IMG/VR virus record: IMGVR_UViG_3300008113_001129
Span: 1 to 26,414 of that record
Direction: 5' to 3' (one strand)
From: a virus
Length of the DNA stretch: 26,414 nucleotides
Positions 12,348-20,144 of this stretch are shown in pieces. The notes beneath the pieces are model-generated. The model did not search any database, had not been told where the DNA came from, and saw only the letters and a program-made list of their open reading frames with translations. The position numbers and the translations under genes were made by a program. Every line of letters begins with the position of its first letter. The stretch's first letter is position 1.

Positions 12348-13180
12348 TGTAGAACTCCATCTACAATTCTAGTTAAACTATATTTGTTCATAACATGAAC
12401 ATCAATGTTTGAAGTTTTTGTTGCTATGTACTCGCCTGCGTAGCTTTTCTTTTCTACTAGAAATTTTAATGAAGAGTCCTTAATGTCAACTAAAATATCC
12501 TTATCTAAGATATAGTTCATTTTGCCAGGCAAGTTTCCAACAAACTCATTTCCCATCATATTGATAGCTATTGAAAAGGCAAAATCATTTCTGAATGCTG
12601 TAGAGTCAATATTATACAATGCTCTATAATAACTCCAATTATGTTGTATTTGTTTTATAATTTGAAAAAATGCTTTTGTATAAGAAGACTTTTTAAAATA
12701 AAAAGCAGTGGCCCAATAAAACGGAACAGATAATTGATTAATATATCTAAAACTACGATCATCTCGCCACTGGGCAATATCAAAACTATCTTTGTAAATT
12801 AAAAAATCAAACTTATTATCCCATATGTTTAACAAAGTTTTGCTCGAAATAATATAATCAGTATCAATTACTAATGTCTCATCGTATGGGGATAGATCGA
12901 AACAATCTGCTCTAGAAAGATTTTTCCATGTTAAAATCTTAGAAGCTAATGTGCCGTCATGAAATCGTTTTGTTTGATTTGTTTCTGAACTAATAGGAAT
13001 AATTTTATCAAACAATGTTTGAGCTGTTGGTTGGCTATTTAACAACCAATCTTTACTATCTGTAACAATGCTTACAGGTACATTTAAATATTGTTTAACT
13101 CGAGTGGCTGCAAATACTGCTAATTTATTATAGTCAATATCTGAATTATTTTGAGCAAAAAGTAATACGCCTCGGGTCAT
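12344..13180 (-). CDS. GT-A-type glycosyltransferase-like protein, paralogue of 11523-12347
   Basis: This encodes 278 residues. The order of blocks matches its downstream neighbour: RGVLLFAQNNSDIDYNKLAV (3-22), VSIVTDSKDW, FDKIIPIS, LSPYDETLVIDTDYIIS (96-112, DTD at 106-108), FYWATAFYFKKSSYTKAFF and FAFSIAINMMG. A final DVHVMNKYSLTRIVDGVL corresponds to the neighbour's MHYVEDKFLTDRIIENL. The shared architecture shows a tandem duplication with strong divergence. One Ser/Thr-rich insertion (SSETNQTKRFHDGTLASKI) replaces the neighbour's WKVEN region, which may change specificity. The gene is coupled to its upstream neighbour by ATGA. Confidence 0.72.
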   Translation of the reverse strand: MTRGVLLFAQNNSDIDYNKLAVFAATRVKQYLNVPVSIVTDSKDWLLNSQPTAQTLFDKIIPISSETNQTKRFHDGTLASKILTWKNLSRADCFDLSPYDETLVIDTDYIISSKTLLNIWDNKFDFLIYKDSFDIAQWRDDRSFRYINQLSVPFYWATAFYFKKSSYTKAFFQIIKQIQHNWSYYRALYNIDSTAFRNDFAFSIAINMMGNEFVGNLPGKMNYILDKDILVDIKDSSLKFLVEKKSYAGEYIATKTSNIDVHVMNKYSLTRIVDGVLQ

Positions 13181-13524
13181 AGCTCAACTAAAGCCTCTAC
13201 CTTTCTTTTTGTTTTTAAATCTGCATATTTTAAAAGATAATCGTTAGTTGCTTCGGCGTATATATTTAAAATCTTTGTAAGAAATTCTTGAAGATTTGTT
13301 ATATTAACTGGAATATTATTATCATCTAAAATAATAGACTCAGTGTTACCGATGTCAATTAAGACTTTAACAAAAGAAATAAGTTCTTGATTTATTGTGA
13401 ACGTAGCACCTTGTGTATAATACACTAATTGTTGATTAAATTCTTCTAAAATTACTCGTCTTAAATTAGACAAGCTAGCCATATAGTTGGCTGTTTGAAA
13501 CGCTTTTTCGAGTCTTTCATCCAT
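13177..13524 (-). CDS. small conserved phage protein, probably structure-related
   Basis: This encodes 115 residues from the ATG at 13524. A GTG at 13530 is in frame, but AGGAG at 13530-13534 overlaps that codon and stands five bases before the ATG, which decides the start. The sequence is MDERLEKAFQTANYMASLSN, then RRVILEEFNQQLVYYTQGATFTIN and ISFVKVLIDIGN. DDNNIPVNITNLQEFLTKIL follows, then a helical end. I remember a closely similar small protein beside tail genes in T4-like cyanophages, with no assigned function. A mostly helical, perhaps dimeric protein is likely. A hairpin directly precedes its ribosome site. Confidence 0.75.
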   Translation of the reverse strand: MDERLEKAFQTANYMASLSNLRRVILEEFNQQLVYYTQGATFTINQELISFVKVLIDIGNTESIILDDNNIPVNITNLQEFLTKILNIYAEATNDYLLKYADLKTKRKVEALVEL

Positions 13525-13533
13525 AGACACTCC

Positions 13534-13565
13534 TAGACATTACTGGTAATACAGTAATTAGTCTA
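13534..13565 (-). other. intergenic hairpin between structural gene and small gene
   Basis: On the + strand TAGACATTACTG (13534-13545) and CAGTAATTAGTCTA (13552-13565) pair over 12 bp with a two-base bulge and a 6-base loop. In the - strand mRNA this hairpin falls between the stop at 13582 and the AGGAG of the next gene, whose first base it touches. No T tract follows, so attenuation, mRNA processing or protection of the 3' end is more likely than full termination. Confidence 0.5.
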
Positions 13566-13581
13566 AGAGGCGATTAGTATG

Positions 13582-14496
13582 TTATAATCCTGACTGCGAA
13601 GCAGTGGGTGTAGCTACAGAAACATTTGACCCGGAAGGTCTATTTTGAGCTACTGTGCTAGTAAGTGTTGGCTGGACATCTTCGTCAAAGTTTGGATCAC
13701 CAGCGTCGTTATCTCTAAACTCAATTTGAAAAATTACTTGCGTATTATCTGCACTTTTTCTAGCATAGATATAATAGATATTTTCAGCATATGCGCCGGC
13801 TGGTGCTAGTTTTTCTCCAACTAATTGATTAGAAGTTGTTAGATCTTCAAAACCGATCGCAGAACCTGTTGCACTTGAACCAGTGTATGTAGTAGAAGTA
13901 TAGTTCATAACAAATGTTCCCATTTGTGTAAACATAGTATTCCATGCATTATTTTTTGCTGTGCCGGTTGTAATACTTGCTGAGATTCTGAGTGTTCCGC
14001 CAGCATTAAAGAAATAACGTAAATTAGAAGCAGATCCGTCGCCTGAAGTTGCTCCAGTAATAGTTACTGTATGAGTTAATGTGCCGTTCCATGCAGACCC
14101 TCTTGTACCGGTAATTAACGTTTCTAAAGAAAGCTGGCCGCCTACATTATCTGTGTCTACACTGTATCTATTACTCTGTATTGTAGAAGCCATATTAGCA
14201 AATTGTGACCGCAATGCTTCAGTAATTTGTGATCCACTAGCTGGCAGGACTAAATTTCGACCGTCAGTTGCTGTACTTGTACCAACAGCACTACCAATTT
14301 GGTGTTGCCTAGCTTTAACCATATCAGTTCTAAGATTTAACCACTGAGCAGCAGTAATAGTATTACCCACAGACACATCTGAAGAACTTAATGCTTGTCC
14401 GTATCCGTTTGTATTCTGACCCATAACTGAGCTTACTGTAGCCCTAATTGAATTAAAGTCAGTATTTTGAATTAATTGACCTACACCAGCTGCCAT
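13582..14496 (-). CDS. virion structural protein, probably tail or fibre component
   Basis: This encodes 304 residues. The N-terminal region reads MAAGVGQLIQNTDFNSIRATVSSVMG, then GYGQALSSSDVSVGNTITAAQWLNLRTDMVKARQHQ. I recognise this type as a conserved structural protein of T4-like cyanophages and relatives. The remainder is Thr/Ser/Gly-rich beta structure (ETLITGTRGSAWNGTLTHTVTITGA, STTYTGSSATGSAIG) and ends in a low-complexity tail with SVATPTASQSGL. There is no signal peptide. AAGGA precedes the ATG by about six bases, and the gene starts nine bases after the previous stop. Its exact virion location cannot be read from sequence. The composition and neighbours fit the distal tail. Confidence 0.75.
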   Translation of the reverse strand: MAAGVGQLIQNTDFNSIRATVSSVMGQNTNGYGQALSSSDVSVGNTITAAQWLNLRTDMVKARQHQIGSAVGTSTATDGRNLVLPASGSQITEALRSQFANMASTIQSNRYSVDTDNVGGQLSLETLITGTRGSAWNGTLTHTVTITGATSGDGSASNLRYFFNAGGTLRISASITTGTAKNNAWNTMFTQMGTFVMNYTSTTYTGSSATGSAIGFEDLTTSNQLVGEKLAPAGAYAENIYYIYARKSADNTQVIFQIEFRDNDAGDPNFDEDVQPTLTSTVAQNRPSGSNVSVATPTASQSGL

Positions 14497-14505
14497 GACT
14501 TATCC

Positions 14506-15639
14506 TTATAATATAATTGCTTCTACTAGTTTAACGCTTGTGTCACTAGAACTTTCTAGTGCAATAGCAAATACATCACTAGAATGATGAACTCCTACAA
14601 CAGCGCATCCATCATTAGCAGCTATCAAATTGTCGCCTTTGCGTACTGCTCCAACTACCTTGACAGGAACACGCCCTTTAAGAGCAACTGCTACTCCGCC
14701 TTCTAAATCTTTATTCATTAGATATGCAGGTTTTTCAGAAATAACGCCAATTGCTCTTTTGCCCCAAGCACTTAAAGTAATTTCTTTTTCGCCGCCTACT
14801 ATCATTACAGTACCAACTGTATATTCAGCATCTGGCAAATAATTTTCTGCCAAGTCAGCATACTTTGCACTAGATGCTACGCCTTGAAATACATTTGCAA
14901 ACAAGTCGCCAGCACCGTCTCTAGCAGCAACGGTATTTCCTGTTGCTGTAGTAGCCGCACTTCGATAAGATCCATCAACTTTAAGTTGATCTGTCTTCAA
15001 TGCATTACTAGCAGTGCCCCAAATTCTATGTGTAGAGCTAGTTACTCCGTCATTACCTGTGTTAATAAATGTAGTGCCTCTCTTAATAACACTAAAACCA
15101 ACAATAGGATTTAATCCAGAGTCAAGTGTAAACTCATCTGCACTAATAATAAAAACTGTTTCGTTATCAATGATTGCTTCAATGATAGCATGTAAGATAC
15201 CACCAGTGTCTCTTACAGACCGAGACTTCATTTGGGTAATGCCAAGACCTGATGCTGTTTCTGGACCAATTAAAACAAACTGTAAACCGTTCCATGCATA
15301 TAGCTGATCATTAACAGTGTCAAACCAAAAATCTCCAACACTTAATCCGGTAGGTGCAGTAGCACTAATCTCAGCGCCACCACTAGTACGCCATTTTGTA
15401 CCATCATAAAATTTTAATTTATTTGTAGCTGCATCAAACCAAATCTGTCCGCTAATAGGGCGGGGTGGCGCACTTGTGCCAGAAAAATTTTCTAGCAAAT
15501 GCACAAAATTCTCGTTTTGTACTTCACCGTACCCAGCGTAGTTTTTTCCGATTAACTTGAGATCTAAAGATGCATCAAGCGTTCCGTCCTCAACTACAGT
15601 AAGTGTTGTACCGTTCCATCTATCAATACTGTATGGCAT
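14506..15639 (-). CDS. tail fibre protein, shared N-terminus, C-terminal module A
   Basis: This encodes 377 residues. The N-terminal domain (about 1-130) has LKLIGKNYAGYGEVQNENFVHLLENF and ISGQIWFDAATNKLKFYDGTKW, then the repeat-like GDFWFDTVNDQLYAWNGLQFVLIGP. It is homologous to the first 130 residues of the genes at 15676 and 16758. The C-terminal domain (225-377: YRSAATTATGN, KYADLAENYLPDAEYTVGTV, KGRVPVKVVGAVRKGD) is homologous to nearly the whole protein encoded at 19548. The gene therefore looks like a fusion of an attachment domain to a distal module. The protein probably forms trimers at the tail. AGGGG about eight bases before the ATG is a good ribosome site. Confidence 0.82.
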   Translation of the reverse strand: MPYSIDRWNGTTLTVVEDGTLDASLDLKLIGKNYAGYGEVQNENFVHLLENFSGTSAPPRPISGQIWFDAATNKLKFYDGTKWRTSGGAEISATAPTGLSVGDFWFDTVNDQLYAWNGLQFVLIGPETASGLGITQMKSRSVRDTGGILHAIIEAIIDNETVFIISADEFTLDSGLNPIVGFSVIKRGTTFINTGNDGVTSSTHRIWGTASNALKTDQLKVDGSYRSAATTATGNTVAARDGAGDLFANVFQGVASSAKYADLAENYLPDAEYTVGTVMIVGGEKEITLSAWGKRAIGVISEKPAYLMNKDLEGGVAVALKGRVPVKVVGAVRKGDNLIAANDGCAVVGVHHSSDVFAIALESSSDTSVKLVEAIIL

Positions 15640-15661
15640 TACATATACCCCTTAACTATCA

Positions 15662-15669
15662 TATTTAGC
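15662..15669 (-). promoter_or_regulatory. weak candidate late promoter element (GCTAAATA)
   Basis: In the 36-base gap before the fibre gene at 14506-15639, the - strand reads GCTAAATATG, six of eight positions of the T4 late element. It is followed by AAGGGG and the ATG. The match is weak in AT-rich DNA. Only its intergenic position makes it notable. Confidence 0.22.
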
Positions 15670-15675
15670 TCAATC

Positions 15676-16758
15676 TTAATGTAAATCTACCCACACATTA
15701 TTTGCGTAGGCTTGTACTCTATTCACAGTAGAATTATAAATTAATTCTCCGTTTTCTGATGTTTTAGCATCTCTGTCACCTGTTGTATAAGTAGGCAACT
15801 TAAATGCAGATGATGCTCGTAAACTACCAGCAATATCTAGTGTATATTGCGGGTTAGGTTGAAAAATACCAACTCTTTCTGTTAAAGATTTAATTGTTAT
15901 AGCATCTTTAGTTATACCGCCACTATTTTTAATTCTTATAGCATAATCTTGACCTGTATTATTACTAGTCACTCTAAAAGATGATACATCAGCAGTGATT
16001 TCGTAATTCTGACTAGGACCTAATCTTAGTGGTAACGGGTTTGAAATTGTTATAGTACCGCTGGTATTTGTGTTCCCAGAAGTAGTCATAAAATCTTCTG
16101 CTGTTTTTATTTGTCCTAATGTGTTAACTAACGCATCAGACGATGTGGATCGCACATGAAATTTCATGCCTGCTAAGTTACCAGCATTAAACCCTGGTTT
16201 AATTACCCCAGTAAATCCTGGAATAGCTACCTTTGGTTGAAAGTCAAATGTATATTTGCTAAAAATACCCAATAATGTTTGAGCTACCCATAAGTAAACT
16301 ACTGTTCGAAGAGAGCCAGCAGAATCATATATTGATTCTACAGTAAATCCAGACAATCCTTGACTGTCTTTATATATAGGACCTGCTAACTGAAGATCTG
16401 TTCCGTCGTAAAAAAACAACTGATTCTCAGCACTATCGATCCATAAATCACCTTGAACAATGTTCAATGGTTGTGTTCCTGATACTATAGGACCACTACC
16501 TATTCTAAATCCGTTACCGTCATAAACTTTTAATCTATTTTGAGCACTATCAAACCAAATTTGACCCATTATAGGATTATTAGGTTCTGATGTACTAGCA
16601 AAATTTTCTAAAAGCTTAACAAAATTTTCATTTAGAAATTCACCGTAACCTGCTACATTTTTTCCAACTAGAGTTAAGTCACAAGCTACTTGATCAACAG
16701 TACTATCAACGACTTCGGCTAATAAAGAACCGTCTGTTTTGTTAATTTTATATGCCAT
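15676..16758 (-). CDS. tail fibre protein, shared N-terminus, distinct C-terminus
   Basis: This encodes 360 residues. The N-terminal part repeats the family pattern: LTLVGKNVAGYGEFLNENFV, KLLENFAST, IMGQIWFDSAQNRLKVYDG, GDLWIDSAENQLFFYDG. The middle (about 140-300) is unlike its two relatives and contains GLSGFTVESIYDSAG and SSDALVNTLGQIKTAEDF. The end, LPTYTTGDRDAKTSENGELIYN and VQAYANNVWVDLH, has the (T/A)xxDR-A-xxxx-G-xLIYN...xxxxx-W-xxL pattern common at the C-termini of phage fibre proteins. The start codon overlaps the stop of the gene at 16758 (TAATG). AGGAT precedes it by five bases. It probably binds a host surface component or links to another fibre protein. Confidence 0.82.
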   Translation of the reverse strand: MAYKINKTDGSLLAEVVDSTVDQVACDLTLVGKNVAGYGEFLNENFVKLLENFASTSEPNNPIMGQIWFDSAQNRLKVYDGNGFRIGSGPIVSGTQPLNIVQGDLWIDSAENQLFFYDGTDLQLAGPIYKDSQGLSGFTVESIYDSAGSLRTVVYLWVAQTLLGIFSKYTFDFQPKVAIPGFTGVIKPGFNAGNLAGMKFHVRSTSSDALVNTLGQIKTAEDFMTTSGNTNTSGTITISNPLPLRLGPSQNYEITADVSSFRVTSNNTGQDYAIRIKNSGGITKDAITIKSLTERVGIFQPNPQYTLDIAGSLRASSAFKLPTYTTGDRDAKTSENGELIYNSTVNRVQAYANNVWVDLH

Positions 16759-18890
16759 TATATAATCCTACCAGTATAAATTATGTAGTTTATTGTTATG
16801 TATGGATTCATAACGTCTAAAGGAACATCTACAGTAGGAGCTTCTACTTGTCCAGCATTTACTAACATTCTAGAAAATCCATTAGCCATTTGTACAGATC
16901 TTCCTACAGCGTCTACATCTGAAATACCTGTTGATCCTGTAACATCATCTGTAACTGCATAGAACTGCGTTCCATTTTCTCCAGTTAAATCGTGTGTATG
17001 TTCTGGAAGGTTAGCTACTAATATTTCTTTTTCTTGTGAACCATTTCCTAAACCTATTTCATCAGCAGTAATTGATGTTACACGATTAGCTGTAAAACTA
17101 GGATTACCGTCCTTATCCGTAGTAGTTGTTCCAAACGATACACCAGTAGGTGCTAATGGAACTTGAATTCCATTATTCATATTATCTGCTCCTAGAGCAA
17201 ATCTGCCTCTTAAGTCAGGTAATCTAAAAGTAGCAAGTCCAATATATGGATCCGGACCTTTATATGTATTTCCTATAACTGCATACAGTTCAGGGTACAA
17301 AGAAATTTGCACTTCGGCACCATCGCAAAACAGATATCCCTGTGGTGGAGTAAGGCCTGCAAAGCTTATAATTGACGCAATAGGTACTGTTGCTACGTTT
17401 GATAAGAAAGTTGTCTTTGATAATTTACGTAAACCTAATCCAATTCTATGTACAATTAATTCATCTGTTGTTAAGCTATCAAAAACTTCTGTTTTATTTG
17501 TAATAACGTTAGATGCTAAAGTTGTTGTAAATGTGGCAACGCCGCCATTATCTCCATCAAATGCAATTGTGTTACTAGAAACATCACCTGTTAAACTAAA
17601 ATTTGTTGCACTAGATAACTTAACTGCTGTTCCTGTTACAGAACCATTAAAAGCTCCGCTAAATTCACCAATAAATTGTGTAGTTAAATCTGGATTTCCA
17701 ACTGTATTAGCATAAATTCTTTTATATCTTAAACTATTTGTACCAACATCGGAAGCATTATTTGCTACAGGTGTAATGTTAGTAGTTGATGTATCACCAG
17801 ATATAAAAAGATTGCCGCCTACTCTTAAATTTTTAGTAATAGCAACACCACCTGAAGTAACAATACTACCGTTTGTTAAGTTTGTCGACTCGGTAGTATC
17901 TGTAACTATTATACCGTTACTAACTTTTATTTTTCCTGTTACGTCTAATGCTTGAACAGGATTTATATTATTAATTCCAACAAAGGATCCAGTAATAGTA
18001 AAAGCATCAACTAATGATCCGCCAGTGCTTGATTTAATAAAAATACTAGATCCATCAGTTTTGTTAGCTAGTACTACCGCGCCACTTGAAGTTGACAGAA
18101 CACCGTTAAGGTCTGAACCAAATGTTAATCCAGTATTATTCCTAACACTTAAACCAAAATTTGTTAAACTAGCTACATCACCTCTTAAAAAATTGTTTGC
18201 ATCTAAACCTTCGGGGTGTCCAGAAACTATTAATTTATTAGCTCGGTCTGCTGTACCCCAGAATTTATTATTAACGACGCCGTCGCCGTCAAAATCTTTT
18301 GTTGATATATTTAAACCCTGGTTAATTGAACTAAACCCTTCAATAACAACTTTAGGTATGAATGTGTCTTTACTAAAAATAGCAACAACTTCGCCACTAA
18401 CAATAAATTTAATAACTGTATGGCTGATGTTTAGTGTATCAAAGATAGCTTCAACTACAGGACCTGCTTGAGCGCCTTCACTAAACTGTGGACCAACTAG
18501 AATCCAGCTTGAGCCAGACCATAGGTATAATTGTTGATTAGCTGTGTCAACCCATAAATCACCGATCACTCCAGTTGTAGGTTGAACAGTTTTCTTTGTA
18601 ATATTACCAGCAGCTACCCACTTAGTACCATCCCATACTTTTAATTGAGGCTGTGCAGGATTATTTGTTATATTTGTGTCGTACCATAACTGTCCTATAA
18701 TAGGATTTGATGGTGCAGATGCCGCAGCAAAATTTTCTAATAAATGTAAAAAGTTTTCTGCAATACTTTTGGCGTAACCTGTATAATTTTTTCCAACAAA
18801 ATCTAAACTTGTTTCTTGATTGACTGACTGGTCAGCAACTACAATACTTCCGTAATTAATTTTATCAGTGCGGTCGATTTCATATGACAT
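16758..18890 (-). CDS. large tail fibre protein with C-terminal tail-collar domain
   Basis: This encodes 710 residues. Residues 1-135 hold the shared attachment domain (LDFVGKNYTGYAKSIAENFL, IIGQLWYD, LKVWDGTKWVAAG, GDLWVDTANQQLYLWSGSSW). The centre (150-500) is beta-rich and contains KNLRVGGNLFISGDTSTTN and NNASDVGTNSLRYKRIYANT, which is typical of long fibre shafts. Residues 503-565 match the tail-collar domain (PF07484): IISFAGLTPPQGYLFCDGAEV, YPELYAVIGNTYKG, FRLPDLRGRFALGADN. LPEHTHDLTG and the ending MNPYITINYIIYTGRII are also typical of that family, which forms the receptor-facing tip in many tailed phages. GAGG stands seven bases before the ATG, and the gene overlaps the upstream stop by one base. 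Confidence 0.9.
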   Translation of the reverse strand: MSYEIDRTDKINYGSIVVADQSVNQETSLDFVGKNYTGYAKSIAENFLHLLENFAAASAPSNPIIGQLWYDTNITNNPAQPQLKVWDGTKWVAAGNITKKTVQPTTGVIGDLWVDTANQQLYLWSGSSWILVGPQFSEGAQAGPVVEAIFDTLNISHTVIKFIVSGEVVAIFSKDTFIPKVVIEGFSSINQGLNISTKDFDGDGVVNNKFWGTADRANKLIVSGHPEGLDANNFLRGDVASLTNFGLSVRNNTGLTFGSDLNGVLSTSSGAVVLANKTDGSSIFIKSSTGGSLVDAFTITGSFVGINNINPVQALDVTGKIKVSNGIIVTDTTESTNLTNGSIVTSGGVAITKNLRVGGNLFISGDTSTTNITPVANNASDVGTNSLRYKRIYANTVGNPDLTTQFIGEFSGAFNGSVTGTAVKLSSATNFSLTGDVSSNTIAFDGDNGGVATFTTTLASNVITNKTEVFDSLTTDELIVHRIGLGLRKLSKTTFLSNVATVPIASIISFAGLTPPQGYLFCDGAEVQISLYPELYAVIGNTYKGPDPYIGLATFRLPDLRGRFALGADNMNNGIQVPLAPTGVSFGTTTTDKDGNPSFTANRVTSITADEIGLGNGSQEKEILVANLPEHTHDLTGENGTQFYAVTDDVTGSTGISDVDAVGRSVQMANGFSRMLVNAGQVEAPTVDVPLDVMNPYITINYIIYTGRII

Positions 18891-19501
18891 TATTGAACCT
18901 CACTTAAACCAGTTAAACTTTGAATTCGTACAGTATAATCAATTTGAATCAAACGATTTAAACTTTTTTGTACTGGATGAAAAATTACATGAGTTAATAA
19001 TCGACTAGTCCCAGAAGTACTGTACGATTTAAGACCAAGTTCATCAAAGATAAAAGTGCTATCAGCATTGTTGGCATTGTCAAATGCATCTTGTGTACTA
19101 GGCTCACCGTAATCTAATAAACATGTTACAAAAACATCTGTATAATTTGTACCAGTAACGTGTCTTGTTTCAATTTTGTTTCTTATAGGATCAGTATTAA
19201 CACTTGATCTATCATCAACTACTTTAGTATAAGTCTCGTTATACAAACTTGCGTTAGTTCCTGTACTATTAGGAGTTAAGTAAGTTATAATACCAGTTGG
19301 ATCTATAGTAGTTCCACCGTTACCAAACGCCATTTCATAGATAAATCCTTGGCCAGCATTGGCAATACTTTCTGCAAGAGAAATACTCATATTCTCATAA
19401 TGAATAGCATTACGTTTATTGATAGCGATTTCGCCCGTTTCAGGGTACCAAATTTTAATATGGCCTTCTATATGGATGCCCGATAAGTCTTTTCCTTGCA
19501 T
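18890..19501 (-). CDS. conserved tail-associated structural protein
   Basis: This encodes 203 residues from the ATG at 19501. An in-frame ATG at 19519 would add six residues, but GAGAG at 19507-19511 stands five bases before the second ATG and only a weak AGGT precedes the first. The sequence includes IEGHIKIWYPETGEIAINKRN, AIHYENMSISLAESIANAGQG and FIYEMAFGNGGTTIDPTGI. It continues with RNKIETRHVTGTNYTDVFV, LDYGEPSTQDAFDNAN, FDELGLKSYSTSG and THVIFHPVQKSLNRLIQIDYTVRIQSL. I remember this wording from T4-like cyanophage tail regions, where the protein is unnamed. The fold should be all beta. Its location just before the collar-type fibre suggests a connector or baseplate role. Confidence 0.78.
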   Translation of the reverse strand: MQGKDLSGIHIEGHIKIWYPETGEIAINKRNAIHYENMSISLAESIANAGQGFIYEMAFGNGGTTIDPTGIITYLTPNSTGTNASLYNETYTKVVDDRSSVNTDPIRNKIETRHVTGTNYTDVFVTCLLDYGEPSTQDAFDNANNADSTFIFDELGLKSYSTSGTSRLLTHVIFHPVQKSLNRLIQIDYTVRIQSLTGLSEVQ

Positions 19502-19518
19502 ATTTTCTCTCTTTAGCA

Positions 19519-19526
19519 TATTTACC
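19519..19526 (-). promoter_or_regulatory. weak candidate late promoter element (GGTAAATA)
   Basis: In the gap before the gene at 18890-19501, the - strand reads GGTAAATATG, with six of eight positions of the T4 late element. Its last bases overlap the upstream in-frame ATG (19519). If it is used, the transcript would begin near 19510, and translation could only start at the ATG at 19501. Confidence 0.22.
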
Positions 19527-19547
19527 TATAGTTATAAACTGTGTATA

Positions 19548-20135
19548 TTATAATACTACAGCATAAACTGTACCAGGTCCGGTTGAATCTTTATTTTCTA
19601 GGCTTTTAGCAAATACTGCGTTAGGAGAAAAATCACCGCTAGCAACTTCTGCATGGCCTGCTAGTTCTCCAGTAATTAGTAAATCTCCTTTTTGTACAGT
19701 ACCCACTACTTTAACTGGAACTTTTCCTCGTAAAGCAACAGCCTGTCCTTCTGACAAGCTATTCATAATATAAGCTGGATATTCTGAAATAACACCGGCT
19801 ACTCGAGTATCAGCTCTGTTTGTTGTCACAGTTATTTCTTTATCACCGCCAAAAACTACAACTGTAGCAGGTTCATAAATTTGGTCTGCTTCATATTTTT
19901 CTGCTACGTCAGCATACTGTGCGCTTGTGGCAACACCTCTAAAAACGTTTGCAAATAAATCAGCAGATCCGTCCCTAGCAGGTATTGTATTTGCAATAGC
20001 AGGAACTGATGCTGATCTATATGTATTGCTCACTAAAAGTGTGTCAGAATTTGCTGCTGCACCAGCAAGTGAATCACCGTCTTGTAATTCTTGTATTGTT
20101 GATCCGTTTAAAACCAAAGGGTATCGAGATGCCAT
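19548..20135 (-). CDS. short fibre-type protein, C-terminal module A alone
   Basis: This encodes 195 residues. After about 38 N-terminal residues (MASRYPLVLNGSTIQELQDGD), residues 39-195 are homologous to residues 225-377 of the fibre gene at 14506. Shared blocks are TYRSASVPAIANTIPARDGSADLFANVF, ATSAQYADVAEKYEADQIYEPATV, GGDKEITV, GVISEYPAYIMN, ALRGKVPVKVVGTVQKGDLL and an alanine/valine end. The module appears in this window once as a free protein and once fused to an attachment domain. AAGGA lies about seven bases before the ATG. It could trim or cap the fibre, but I know of no proven activity. Confidence 0.8.
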   Translation of the reverse strand: MASRYPLVLNGSTIQELQDGDSLAGAAANSDTLLVSNTYRSASVPAIANTIPARDGSADLFANVFRGVATSAQYADVAEKYEADQIYEPATVVVFGGDKEITVTTNRADTRVAGVISEYPAYIMNSLSEGQAVALRGKVPVKVVGTVQKGDLLITGELAGHAEVASGDFSPNAVFAKSLENKDSTGPGTVYAVVL

Positions 20136-20144
20136 GTTATTTCC

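Noticed and set aside
18025-18471. 148-codon + strand frame opposite the large fibre gene
   Set aside because: The - strand frame has a shared domain and a tail-collar ending. The + strand product has no recognisable feature and no start signal.
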